Below are positions 14,375 to 22,012 of a DNA stretch of 31,165 bases, piece by piece. Positions within the stretch are counted from its first letter, which is position 1. Each line of letters begins with the position of its first letter. A program made the translations under genes and the position numbers. The notes beneath the pieces are model-generated. The model made no database searches. It had not been told where the DNA came from and worked only from the letters and a program-made list of their open reading frames with translations. Source of the stretch: Kipferlia bialata (Eukaryota > Fornicata); NCBI GenBank assembly GCA_003568945.1, contig BDIP01000113.1, forward strand, positions 1 through 31,165, written 5' to 3'.

Positions 14375-14495
14375 CTGAGGAAGGAAGAGAGAAAGAGGAA
14401 TACCTTAGGACACTGCACATAGCTCTCTGTCCCCGCTGGACAGTAGGACCCAGCCGGACAGATACCACCGACAGAGGAGGTGTTGTCAACATGAC
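69..14495 (-). CDS. Giant cysteine-rich repeat protein (CPxGxYC repeats), partial at both ends
   Basis: Sixty exons were joined by eye on the minus strand. I checked the frame junction by junction for exons 1-23 and spot-checked the rest; it stays open. Together they give about 8.6 kb of coding sequence (about 2,870 residues). The protein is an array of Cys-rich modules with recurring CPAGxYC, CxAGYYC and CPAGTYxSTTG motifs, resembling the ephrin-receptor-like (GCC2/GCC3) or EGF-like Cys-rich modules of protist surface proteins. No signal peptide or membrane segment is visible: the N-terminus lies at or beyond the N gap and the C-terminus lies off the left edge. A secreted or surface location is inferred from the disulfide-rich composition. 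The modules sit in a higher-order unit of about 470 residues. Introns average about 100 bases, often with (CT)n on the sense strand. Two or more adjacent genes cannot be fully excluded, but I saw no internal start/stop break. Confidence 0.88.
312..340 (-). repeat. Splice-junction echo (exon head) of 244-271
   Basis: An upstream copy of the 3' splice site plus the first bases of exon 203-262. The shared core is ggtaggtgcctgggg plus flanks with a few mismatches, offset 68 bases. Both copies keep a CT(C/A)ACCCC(C)AG acceptor; the outer copy lacks an obvious donor. Confidence 0.75.
414..443 (-). repeat. Splice-junction echo (exon tail) of 516-545, 30/30 identical
   Basis: A downstream copy of the last 30 bases of exon 516-577, identical to the original and displaced by 102 bases. 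Each copy has its own donor: GTGTGT after the original and GTGAGT after the echo. The echo donor is the better match to consensus, so either may be used. Confidence 0.85.
1377..1401 (-). repeat. Splice-junction echo (exon tail) of 1482-1506
   Basis: Twenty-five identical bases at the 3' end of exon 1482-1580 recur 105 bases downstream inside the following intron. The original is followed by GTAAAC, the echo by GTTCAT. Confidence 0.8.
1632..1674 (-). repeat. Splice-junction echo (exon head) of 1550-1592
   Basis: A 43-base copy with four mismatches, spanning the acceptor (CTAACCNACTAG) and the first 31 bases of exon 1482-1580. It lies 82 bases upstream. A GA run separates the two copies. Confidence 0.85.
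2047..2079 (-). repeat. Diverged splice-junction echo (exon tail) of 2168-2200
   Basis: The donor (GTGAGTG) and preceding exon end of 2173-2260 recur about 121 bases downstream with many substitutions, which suggests an old copy. Confidence 0.55.
2758..2795 (-). repeat. Splice-junction echo (exon tail) of 2850-2886
   Basis: A copy of the end of exon 2852-2944 with about five differences, displaced 92 bases. Original donor GTATAT; echo donor GTGTAA. Confidence 0.8.
4635..4680 (-). repeat. Splice-junction echo (exon tail) of 4711-4756
   Basis: A copy of the end of exon 4713-4794, with shared blocks cattggccccatc and agctgtgg. About 15 percent diverged, displaced 76 bases, with both donors reading GTACG-like. 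Confidence 0.75.
5462..5485 (-). repeat. Splice-junction echo (exon tail) of 5555-5578, 24/24 identical
   Basis: The last 22 bases of exon 5557-5637 plus two donor bases recur 93 bases downstream without a mismatch. The echo is followed by GTGCGT, a plausible donor, but has no acceptor in front of it. Confidence 0.8.
5608..5824 (-). repeat. Three-copy tandem array of an exon head with its 3' splice site
   Basis: The start of exon 5557-5637 and its acceptor occur three times, at 5608-5650, about 5692-5735 and about 5779-5824, with period 85-89. Copies 1 and 2 share the acceptor TCTAATACTTAG and a nearly identical 30-base exon head. Copy 3 has diverged to TCTAACCTATAG. Each unit also carries a (GA)n run, so the array is a true tandem repeat of exon head plus intron. 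Confidence 0.85.
6061..6103 (-). repeat. Diverged splice-junction echo (exon head) of 5972-6013
   Basis: A copy of the first exon bases of 5899-6006, about 89 bases upstream. It translates as AGYAEGLSPETY against AGYYCDGLSPETY in the exon, so protein-level similarity survives although the acceptor has decayed. Confidence 0.7.
8041..8064 (-). repeat. Splice-junction echo (exon head) of 7965-7988
   Basis: A 24-base copy with one mismatch of the start of exon 7910-7987, displaced 76 bases into the preceding intron. It lacks its own acceptor. Confidence 0.75.
8098..8124. repeat. (TG)n microsatellite in an intron
   Basis: About 26 bases of pure TG dinucleotide in the intron between exons 8148-8231 and 7910-7987. 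It is unlike the GA runs that dominate the neighbouring introns. Confidence 0.9.
9718..11127 (-). repeat. Higher-order repeat unit, copy 2 (1,410 bp)
   Basis: The anchor-to-anchor distance is 1,410 bases (470 codons), one codon shorter than copy 1. The submodule order is identical to copy 1, including the DDDTQGGN and GLYDPDTL segments. A further partial copy fills 9027-9717 up to the exon end and continues in register into the intron-rich exons downstream. Confidence 0.85.
11128..12540 (-). repeat. Higher-order repeat unit, copy 1 (1,413 bp)
   Basis: The unit boundary is set by the recurring plus-strand anchor agagca(g/a)tag, found at 12541, 11128 and 9718. The period to the next anchor is 1,413 bases, exactly 471 codons. 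The unit is made of about ten CPxGxYC submodules in a fixed, recognisable order, and it differs from copy 2 by scattered substitutions, many of them synonymous. Confidence 0.85.
12666..14495 (-). other. Exons 1-11 of the giant Cys-rich gene (intron-dense upstream repeat unit)
   Basis: Exons in transcript order are 14404-14495, 14246-14293, 14098-14146, 13919-13990, 13740-13816, 13580-13673, 13360-13473, 13160-13267, 13031-13099, 12843-12961 and 12666-12747. Each is bounded by GT..AG and the frame is preserved. The encoded order, including a GLYDPDTL segment, a GYICYGG segment and a final C-x-EGTLNPN segment, follows the same register as the intronless units downstream. This block is therefore a diverged further copy of the same 470-residue unit. 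The acceptor of exon 10 ends in CCCAAG rather than CAG. Confidence 0.85.
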
Positions 14496-14570
14496 CTGAG
14501 ATAAGAATCAATTGATAGAAAACTCTCAAGAGAATCAAGAATTTAAAGAATGAAAAATCAAGATCATGAT

Positions 14571-14604
<34 letters not shown>

Positions 14605-14814
14605 TCCACGCCCCCNNNNNNNNNNNNNNNNNNNNNNNNNNNNNNNNNNNNNNNNNNNNNNNNNNNNNNNNNNNNNNNNNNNNNNNNNNNNNNNNNNNNN
14701 NNNNNNNNNNNNNNNNNNNNNNNNNNNNNNNNNNNNNNNNNNNNNNNNNNNNNNNNNNNNNNNNNNNNNNNNNNNNNNNNNNNNNNNNNNNNNNNNNNNN
14801 NNNNNNNNNNNNTT

Positions 14815-14853
<39 letters not shown>
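14571..14853. other. Assembly gap: 197 Ns flanked by homopolymer G and homopolymer C
   Basis: About 32 Gs (about 14571-14602) and a short spacer precede the Ns at 14616-14812, and a C run of about 37 bases follows (about 14816-14853). Coding strand switches here from minus (left) to plus (right). The flanking homopolymers read as poly-C in the sense direction of each neighbouring gene, like poly-C tracts in other introns of the window. The gap must contain the 5' end of the Cys-rich gene and the upstream exons of the plus-strand gene ending at 14982. Its true length is therefore probably larger than 197, or the scaffold was joined across unrelated ends. Confidence 0.95.
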
Positions 14854-14856
<3 letters not shown>

Positions 14857-14868
14857 CCTTCACCCCAG

Positions 14869-14982
14869 GACACCTCCTTTGTGCTGGCCAAGACCATCTG
14901 CACCTTTGTCCCGGGGACAGCAGTGCTGGTGGTGGGGGGGGAGTCCCTCGAGTTCTACATACCCAACCCCAACCCCAACTAG
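14869..14982 (+). CDS. Last exon of an unidentified plus-strand gene (5' part in the gap)
   Basis: An acceptor (TTCACCCCAG) at 14868 is followed by 37 codons and TAG at 14980-14982. The peptide begins DTSFVLAKTICTF and ends EFYIPNPNPN. The codon use is GC-rich like the genes on the right, and the frame has no other break. The upstream phase is unknown because a C run and the N gap precede it. No family is recognisable from so short a piece. It converges tail to tail on the minus-strand gene that ends near 15455. Confidence 0.6.
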   Translation, partial: DTSFVLAKTICTFVPGTAVLVVGGESLEFYIPNPNPN

Positions 14983-15454
14983 AGAGAGGGGGTGGGGGAG
15001 AGACCTACACATCTACAATAGGAGTTATGAGGAGCTAGTCAGGAGTGTGCCTACTCTCTGACTGTATAGAGAAGGATGAGATTTGTGCACACACTCAATA
15101 GACTGGTCAATACTGCTTTGAGTATCTAGCTGACCCATAGAGCAGAATCACAGAATCATGGTGTGAATAACAGAAGTTTATTAATAATATTTAATAGTAC
15201 ATAACAGTATATACACACTGATTTGGCTCTCTTCGACTCTAGTCTACACCATTATCAGCTAGATCCTCTGAGCGTCTGGGGTTTGACAGTTGTCAGTCAT
15301 CTCCATCGAGGCTACACCAGTCCTTCACCAAGGCTCTGTAGGTGTCCCCTCACCATATCTACCTCCACTGTCATCTAACGCACAGGGTATCTGCCCTATA
15401 TGTGTAAAGCGCAATGGAACACGGCCCTATTAACGGCAACTACCGACCCTGTGC
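14983..15454. other. Convergent spacer with no gene seen
   Basis: This is 472 bases between the stop of the plus-strand exon and the proposed stop of the minus-strand gene. I see no convincing open frame. An alternative last exon of the minus-strand gene could run from an acceptor near 15455 to a TAG at 15396-15398, which would shorten the spacer. Confidence 0.5.
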
Positions 15455-18400
15455 CTAGAGACCACTCCCCAGCCTGGGCTTTGTACCTGTGGACCGTCTC
15501 TGCTTGGCGGGCTGGACATGAGGTACTATGGCAGTTGGCTACTTAGTATAGTATTCAAGGTGATAGTGATCACATATATCACAGAGAGAGAAAGAGAGAT
15601 GTAGATTCATAGAGCGAGAGCGAGAGAGTGACAGCACCTTGGCGTGGGGGAGGGGTGAGAAGGGAGGGGTGTATGCAGCGGTGGACCGTCTGGCATACCC
15701 ATCGACCTGGACATGAGAGGGGAGGGAGCAGGGTATCCTTACAGGAATGTATTGCATACAAACACCCGCTATTATGGGTGTGTGTGTATATATATGAGGA
15801 CGATAGAGCAACACCATAAACAAGAAAGAGACCTGTGTCATTCTGGATGGTGCGTGCAGTCCACTGTCTGGTCTAGACACAGGCATCTCTCTCTCCCCCT
15901 CTCCCTCAGGTACCTCGATACTTAGGGGTGCAGGGTTGGTGGCATTAGAAGGAGCACTCTCCCCAGTCTCCTCCTGGGTATCTCTCCCCCTCTCTCCCCC
16001 ACCCTCTCTCCACCCTGCCTCAGACCACAGTCTCTCCTTGCGGTCTCTGATCTGCCTCTCTCTCTGCTTGCCTGATTATAAGGGTTTATGCCACTTGTCA
16101 ACATCTATATCTATATATTTATATACCTAGGAGCTCCTGTGCGCCCTCGGACAGCTGTTGAGTGCTCTTGGAATCAAAGGGTGCAGAGGAAGAGTGTGAG
16201 AGTCCCCCCAATGGTGCTGTCCTAGCTAGGTTAGCCTCTCTGCCTCTCTCTGCCTCTCTCTCTCTGTATGTGTTACGCATACGCTCAGACGGGGACTCAG
16301 TATCACGCAGACTGGAGCCAAGAGCCTAGAATTAGCAGTGTATACCTGTTCATACAAAATTACTTTAAGCATTATTGTAAGGTATCATCTGAATACATGT
16401 AACAACAATAGTGTGTCTCACTCTATAAATATTGTACTTCATACATATATGTCTCATATATATGTATGCACCTGAGTGATTGACATTGACCTCCTGGGCA
16501 GAGGCACAGAGTCAGGCACAGTGGCAGAGACTGATATGAGGGTATAGGGAAGGAGAGAACATAGTGTATGCATACAGACATAATGTCTATAATGCAGTCC
16601 TAACCTGTCCTCACTAGTGTGGACTGTGATGCCACGTGTCGGGTCAAGGCACGGAAGCGGGCATAGCTAGGGTCAGACAATCAATATGCACTCAATACAT
16701 TCATGCCTACACCTGTGATCTGGGGCAGCGGGACAGGGGGGTGAGGTATATACAAGAACCTTCCTGATATACATATATACTCTCAATAACCCATCTACAT
16801 GCACCCTACCTGTGATCTGGGGGCAGTGGGAAGGACAGGGTGGCAGAGGAGAGCTGGTCTGGGGCCCTAGGGGTTAGGAAGGTGGATGCAAGTATGTGCA
16901 CTCATAAGAGAAACAGTACCACTCATCTCTGAATCCAAGACAAATGCTAGTGTGAATGAATACAGGCAGTGTAATACCCACCTCATGAGTGTATTAGTAT
17001 CCATATGAATACACTTAGTGTACAACGCATATCATACATACTACCCACCTCACGAGTGTGTCCAGGACCGATGGCAGTGTGAAGAACACCCCCTGCGTGT
17101 CCGGGAAGGAGTGGGTCCTGGGCACAATGTGCAGAACAAGTCTGCGGGGTGAGACACTTGACTTCCTGTTGGGTACATGGACCAATGCATATTCGACAAA
17201 ACATACAATTCAACGCTACCAATAGATGTCCATTGCTATACTGCGTCCATTACTATACCAATGAATTCATTACAATATATACTAGATATCGTACCTCCAC
17301 ACCAGAGGTGGGTACTGGACCAGGGTCTTGGTGGACTGGGTGTCAATGCCTAGGGAGGCAAGGATGTCACTGGGGTGAGGGATGTGTACAATCATAAACA
17401 GAGAGGTAGAGAGAGAGAGTCTCAACCACAGTACAGAAGCAGGGGTCTGTACCTAGCCACCCCCTGCCCCTCCTCCAGTGTGCCCATGTCCCTGGGGTCC
17501 AAGTCACGCAGACAGCAGGGGGCAGTGCCTGGAGTGAGAATGGTGTCGTGTATAGGAGAAGGGAGAAGGAGAATTCATTATCATCAGAATATGTATACAT
17601 ACTATACACACAAGGGCATACATGCTAAAAATACGATAACGTGCGCTGAGAGTATATGGGGGAGCATGGTGTCATACATGACGCATATACTATATATAAG
17701 CATCTAATAATCAACACGGTGTCACAATATCCAAACCTGCATACACTGCCACTATGTGTGTGTCTGGGTCTGCTGCATAGAGGGTCCAGTCACCCCGCCT
17801 CCATACCCTAACTCTCTCTCTCCCCCTCTCTCTCCGTGTGGACGAAGGGGTGTTGGGTGCCTCGGTACCACCCGTACAGACGCTAAGGGGGAGCAAGAGG
17901 GTCTGTCCATCCACCATGGCACTGTCATAACTCGCGGATAGAGTGGGCACTGTCTGTATATAGGGCACAGTGATGCATGAGTAGTCCTTGGCAGTCTCCT
18001 CCATGACAACAAAGTCAGGCTCCTGGGAATGAGGGGCTAGAGGGGGGTTGAACATATCTTACAGATCTATACAGGGCAAACCAATACTGATACTATTATA
18101 GTATACAGCTGTGACCAATACCTCTCTGATGCTTCCGTCACTAGGGGGCAGGGGACACATGGACAGAAGGAGAGACAGACAGCGCTGGGATTAATTAAGG
18201 AGGGAGAGAGAGAGACAGAGAAAGGGTAGGAGACAGACGATTCTCTTTCTTCCATTATGCACACCCACCTGTGTGTTCGCATCTCCACCATACATCGCAT
18301 CCTCCATTCTCTCTCTCTCTCTCTCCCGTGTCAACTTCGGAGAGTCCAGCTGGGTGCCCCTGAACGGTGAACGGTGAGTGGTTAGTATTATCAATAAGAA

Positions 18401-20516
18401 CACTGTTTGCATGGTCTGTGTAGAGGGTCATCCAGGTAGACAGGTTCCCACCAATAACACTGGAATAGCCACATACCGTGGGTTGTACTGCTTTGGTGAT
18501 GCTGCAGTGGCACCAGACTCATGGACGGCACTGGCGGCCTAGGGGTTGGATGTGCATGTATTAGGGTGTACTAGGATATGTACATTGTATATATGTGCGT
18601 AGGAATGCAATGTCCCCACCCTCATGACCCTCCTCCTCATGGCAGCCACTATACATCTGTTCAAAACATATGATACATGTTCAACATAGATATGAATGTG
18701 TATCCATATATTGAATATATACCTTCATGGCCCTCCTCCTCCTGGCTGCCAGAACAGGGTGCATGGCTGGAGGTTAGGGCACACTATAATATACTATACT
18801 ATACTATAATATACTATACAATACTATACTAGGGCATCCAAAGAAATGGAACACATACACATGCTTGTATGGCCCAGCAGTATACACATGTTACCTGAGT
18901 CGAACCGGTGCATGAGTGACCTGATGGCATCAACACCTGGATATGTACATATGTATATTCATATATATATAATATCATATATACAAATACATGCACAGAG
19001 GGTATATACCTGAGTCGAACCGGTGCATGAGTGACCTGATGGCATCACAGCTGGTGATGGGGTGGGGGCCCTGGGGGTAAGAGTTACATATACACACTAT
19101 AGATACAATAATTATGCGCAATATATGCACTATTATGAAGGGGGCCCTGGCGGTAAGGGGTGAGCTATCCCATCCATTTCTATGTGATACTGATACTGTG
19201 TGCTGTATACCTGCAACACTGCCTCTGGGCTGAACAGTGCATGGAAGGGTGCAGAAGGGTGCAGGGCAGCATGGACCGGGGACACACCTGCAGTGGGTAT
19301 TGTGTGGACGAATGAATACATATGTATAGACAGGTGAATGTACATGACCATATATAGTAGCCTGGTGGGAGGGCCAAAGTGTACAATGGAGTTTGAATAG
19401 CTATAGTCTAGAGAGTGTCACAAACCTGATGGCTCCACTATGCGAAGTTCACACCGGATATCCCCACTGGTCCTGAACATCAGAGGGTAATATGGCATAT
19501 TAATGATTACAATCAATAGCCAATAGTATGCACTATCCAAAGATGCTAAGAGAGTATTGGAAATAATGATATACTATCCATTGTACACTCTCGTACATCA
19601 AATTTCATATTCCATGAATCCTGGATGACCATAATACAATAGAATAGTAGTATATAGTATGTATATGTAAGTAATACCTGTTGTACACCCTCTCGTGCGT
19701 CAAATATGATATATATGGGATGATATAGTAGTACTTAGTACACATGGTACTTATGCATGCAGATATATATGGTATGCGTGTACCTGTTGTACACCCTCTC
19801 GTGTGTGGACCGGGGTGATGGTACAGGGGTATCCCTCTGGGGTCAGAGGATGGGTGGGAGAGAGAGAGAGAGAGAGAGATCCACACCTAGTCTTGAGAAG
19901 AGCACCTTCACACCAATAGCTCTTGTGATACACTCATACTCCTCTGTACAATTGTCAATTGTGTAGAGCATAGAGTGCATACATCGTATATACACCTACC
20001 TGCCCCAGGTTGTCTGTCTCTGCATGGACCGATGCCTCATCAGAGGCATGCCAGTACTGGACCTGGGGTTGGGCATGCATACTGAGAGAGAGAGAGAGAG
20101 TATCAAAGGCATGACAGTACTGCCCTGGGCCTAGCGTTTATAGAGAGTAGAGTGTGTGTGACAGGTCTACACACACACAAACACACACACATGCATACAT
20201 ATTTTCCAGGTCATAGTCTGCATGGAAGGTATATATCCATGATACTGATTCTGCTCCATACCAGGTCATAGTCTGCATCATCTGTATATACTAAATACAT
20301 GATACTGATACTGGTACTGATACTACTACATATCAATATATATATATATACATACCAGGTCATAGTCTGCATCATCTGTGGGCACTGCCAGACTCCTGTG
20401 ACCCAGGACAACCTGGGTGTTAGGGGTACATGGGTATGTGTATGTAGAGAGGAACGAGAGATAGAGACCGGGCGGAGAAGTACAACATGAGCACAATACC
20501 AAGATGTGAAGGGGAG

Positions 20517-20559
<43 letters not shown>

Positions 20560-21489
20560 AAAAAAAAAAAAAAAAATAAATAAGGGGGGGGGGGGGGGGG
20601 GGGGGAGACAGGACCACCAATGCACAGGCTTGGGGTAGACGGAATACTGATACATATTTAGAGAGGGAGAGAGAGTCAGTGCACTCACTTCTGATATGGT
20701 GCCACCAGCCTGTACATCTCCCCCTGTCTGTATGACACAATTGAGTACTCAGATATGTACTATACATATATATATACATCAAATACACGTACTTCTGGTA
20801 TGGTGCCACCAGCCTGTACATCTCCCCCTGTCTGTAGGAGAGACTGCTCAGCTCGGCACGCATCTCAGCCGTCTGCTGCTGCAGAGAGACCTGGTATCAG
20901 GGAATACATAGTATACATAGTATATAAATAGTATATATATTATATAAATGAATATATGTGGATATAGCTGTCTGTTGCTGCAGGGACACCTGGGGTGAGT
21001 GACTATATATAGGGGAGTATTATGTAACTATATACATATGAATACGTATATACAATAAATATACACATACCTTTGCCTTGGGACTGGGTGTGACTGTCTT
21101 CCTGTGCACCCCTCCTATGCGGGAGGGAGTGCCCTCTCCCCCTCTCCCTCTGTCCTCATGTGTTGGTGTATATGTATGGGCGGTGGGGGAGGCCTGAGAC
21201 CTGGGGGTACCAGCACTCCTGATGTCAGAGAGGAGTAACGCATAATAGTATATAAGTATATGCATATATGTACGTATATTATAGGTATGGGCGGTGGGGG
21301 AGGCCTGGGACTGAGGGGTGCCGCTCCTAGGATGAGAGTAGTATACTGTATGTATATACAGAGAGAGAGTAGTATATAACCTGTATACATAGATAGAGAG
21401 ACAGGTGCCTCTGAGAGTACCAATCCTAGGCACAATGAGTCAAAGGGGTGTATAGTCAATAAGACCAAGTCAGGAGAAGGTATGTATAC

Positions 21490-21522
<33 letters not shown>

Positions 21523-21752
21523 TATGCATATATAGATCTAAGTGCCTAGAACCCTCACTTCCTTGTATGTCCTGAGGCACGATGTGATATCACACAGAAG
21601 GATAGACGTATATATAGAGAGAGTGACCATATATACATTGAACTACCATCTATGATGCATCCACTCACTTGTATGTCCTGAGGGATGATATGATCTCCGA
21701 CTTCTGCTTCTGGAACTCTGGGTTACGCACAGACTCCTGCTCGCTGATGGTA

Positions 21753-21787
<35 letters not shown>

Positions 21788-22012
21788 GCCTGGACTAAAC
21801 TGCATCGAACAGTACACTCCTTCCATAGCATGCATTGTTCTATACAGCCACTCTCCAGTAGTATATAACTGGTCTGATCATAACCCTAGTCCCACTCACC
21901 CCACAATCTCCTGCACCTCCCTCTGGATGGTCAGTCTGATCTGGGCCATCGTGTCGTCCAGGTGCGTGTGCCAGTCATCGCCAGAGTCACCCATCTCAGG
22001 GCCTTCTGACAT
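15455..22012 (-). CDS. Unidentified ~775-residue protein, 25 or more exons
   Basis: Exons in order: 21900-22012 (ATG at 22012), 21669-21743, 21071-21218, 20789-20890, 20356-20412, 20000-20062, 19784-19836, 19426-19472, 19211-19287, 19010-19070, 18723-18766, 18477-18538, 18269-18359, 18122-18184, 17737-18022, 17453-17528, 17295-17369, 17049-17141, 16810-16866, 16605-16666, 16472-16530, 16127-16325, 15833-16071, 15638-15706, 15455-15511 (TAG). I recognise no domain. The N-terminus (MSEGPEMGDSGDDWH) leads into a likely helical stretch, then a basic, Ser/Thr/Pro-rich linker and a Gln-rich helix (SLQQQTAEMRAEL). The largest exon begins EPDFVVMEETAKDYS. Arg-Glu tracts recur in four exons. The fourth exon's donor is uncertain: GTACGT gives the better site but breaks frame, while GTGTAT keeps it, unless a small exon is hidden by the homopolymers at 20519-20606. 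It shares a 206-base divergent spacer with the next gene. Confidence 0.75.
16711..16738 (-). repeat. Splice-junction echo (exon tail) of 16808-16840
   Basis: A copy of the end of exon 16810-16866 (acctgtgatctgggg core), displaced 97 bases with a small deletion. Both copies keep donor-like GTRK. Confidence 0.75.
18618..18647 (-). repeat. Splice-junction echo (exon tail) of 18721-18750
   Basis: A copy of the end of exon 18723-18766, with a run of CTC/CCT codons on the plus strand. It has four mismatches and is displaced 103 bases. The echo donor reads GTGGGG. Confidence 0.75.
18895..18936 (-). repeat. In-frame echo exon candidate, copy of 19010-19047
   Basis: Thirty-eight identical bases at the end of exon 19010-19070 recur 115 bases downstream. 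The echo has an acceptor (ATATCCAG) and a donor (GTAACA), so it forms a 42-base exon. Joined after the original it keeps frame and would repeat the peptide DAIRSLMHRFDS. Whether it is spliced in is unknown. Confidence 0.7.
19139..19164 (-). repeat. Splice-junction echo (exon head) of 19064-19088
   Basis: A short copy of the acceptor plus GGCCCCC exon head of 19010-19070, displaced 75 bases. Both end in TTACCNCCAG. Confidence 0.5.
19581..19806 (-). repeat. Three-copy echo of an exon tail
   Basis: The end of exon 19784-19836 and its donor recur at 19678-19700 (22 of 23 bases identical) and again at about 19581-19603 in a more diverged form. The copy spacing is 106 and about 97 bases. The intron sequence following the two echoes is also related, so whole exon-tail plus intron-head units were duplicated. 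Confidence 0.8.
20105..20134 (-). repeat. Splice-junction echo (exon head) of 20041-20070
   Basis: A diverged copy of the acceptor and start of exon 20000-20062 (shared aggcatg.cagtactg core), displaced about 63 bases upstream. Confidence 0.65.
20206..20379 (-). repeat. Three-copy echo of an exon tail (20355, 20261, 20206)
   Basis: The last bases of exon 20356-20412 occur at 20355-20379, 20261-20285 (25 of 25 identical) and 20206-20223 (18 of 18). Copies 1 and 2 both have GTATG donors; copy 3 has lost it. Offsets are 94 and 55 bases. Confidence 0.85.
20519..20606. repeat. Homopolymer G / A / G block inside an intron
   Basis: About 39 Gs, then about 16 As and a short TAAATAA, then about 24 Gs. 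On the sense strand this is poly-C, poly-T, poly-C. It lies in the intron where the frame of the 775-residue gene cannot be resolved cleanly. A collapsed or missing exon here is possible. Confidence 0.85.
20689..20727 (-). repeat. In-frame echo exon candidate, copy of the tail of exon 20789-20890
   Basis: A 46-base plus-strand block at 20687-20732 copies 20791-20836 with one mismatch, offset 104. With acceptor CATACAG and donor GTGAGTG it forms a 39-base exon that fits the phase left by the GTACGT donor of the original. It would repeat QGEMYRLVAPYQ. Confidence 0.7.
20971..20999 (-). repeat. Splice-junction echo (exon head) of 20872-20900
   Basis: A copy of the acceptor and first bases of exon 20789-20890 (CTGCAGCA(A/G)CAGAC core), displaced 99 bases upstream. 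The echo acceptor CTCACCCCAG is closer to consensus than the original CTGATACCAG. Confidence 0.75.
21285..21331 (-). repeat. Splice-junction echo (exon head) of 21174-21220
   Basis: Twenty-three identical bases (21285-21307 against 21174-21196), then a diverged stretch reaching the acceptor of exon 21071-21218, offset about 111. The translation SGTPQSQASPTAHTY matches the exon's SAGTPRSQASPTAHTY. Confidence 0.8.
21554..21588 (-). repeat. Splice-junction echo (exon tail) of 21664-21694
   Basis: A copy of the end of exon 21669-21743 with its donor region (ttgtatgtcctgagg core), displaced 110 bases. It has a small insertion next to the donor. Confidence 0.7.

Noticed and set aside
14571-14602. 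Poly-Gly or poly-Pro open frames across the gap
   Set aside because: They are translations of homopolymers and Ns, not coding sequence.
15396-15457. Extra final exon of the 775-residue gene (stop at 15396)
   Set aside because: Reading straight through to TAG at 15455 needs no additional intron. The alternative was kept only as a possibility.
16981-16998. Echo of the exon tail at 17049
   Set aside because: Only about 15 bases of similarity, much of it the donor itself; too short to claim.
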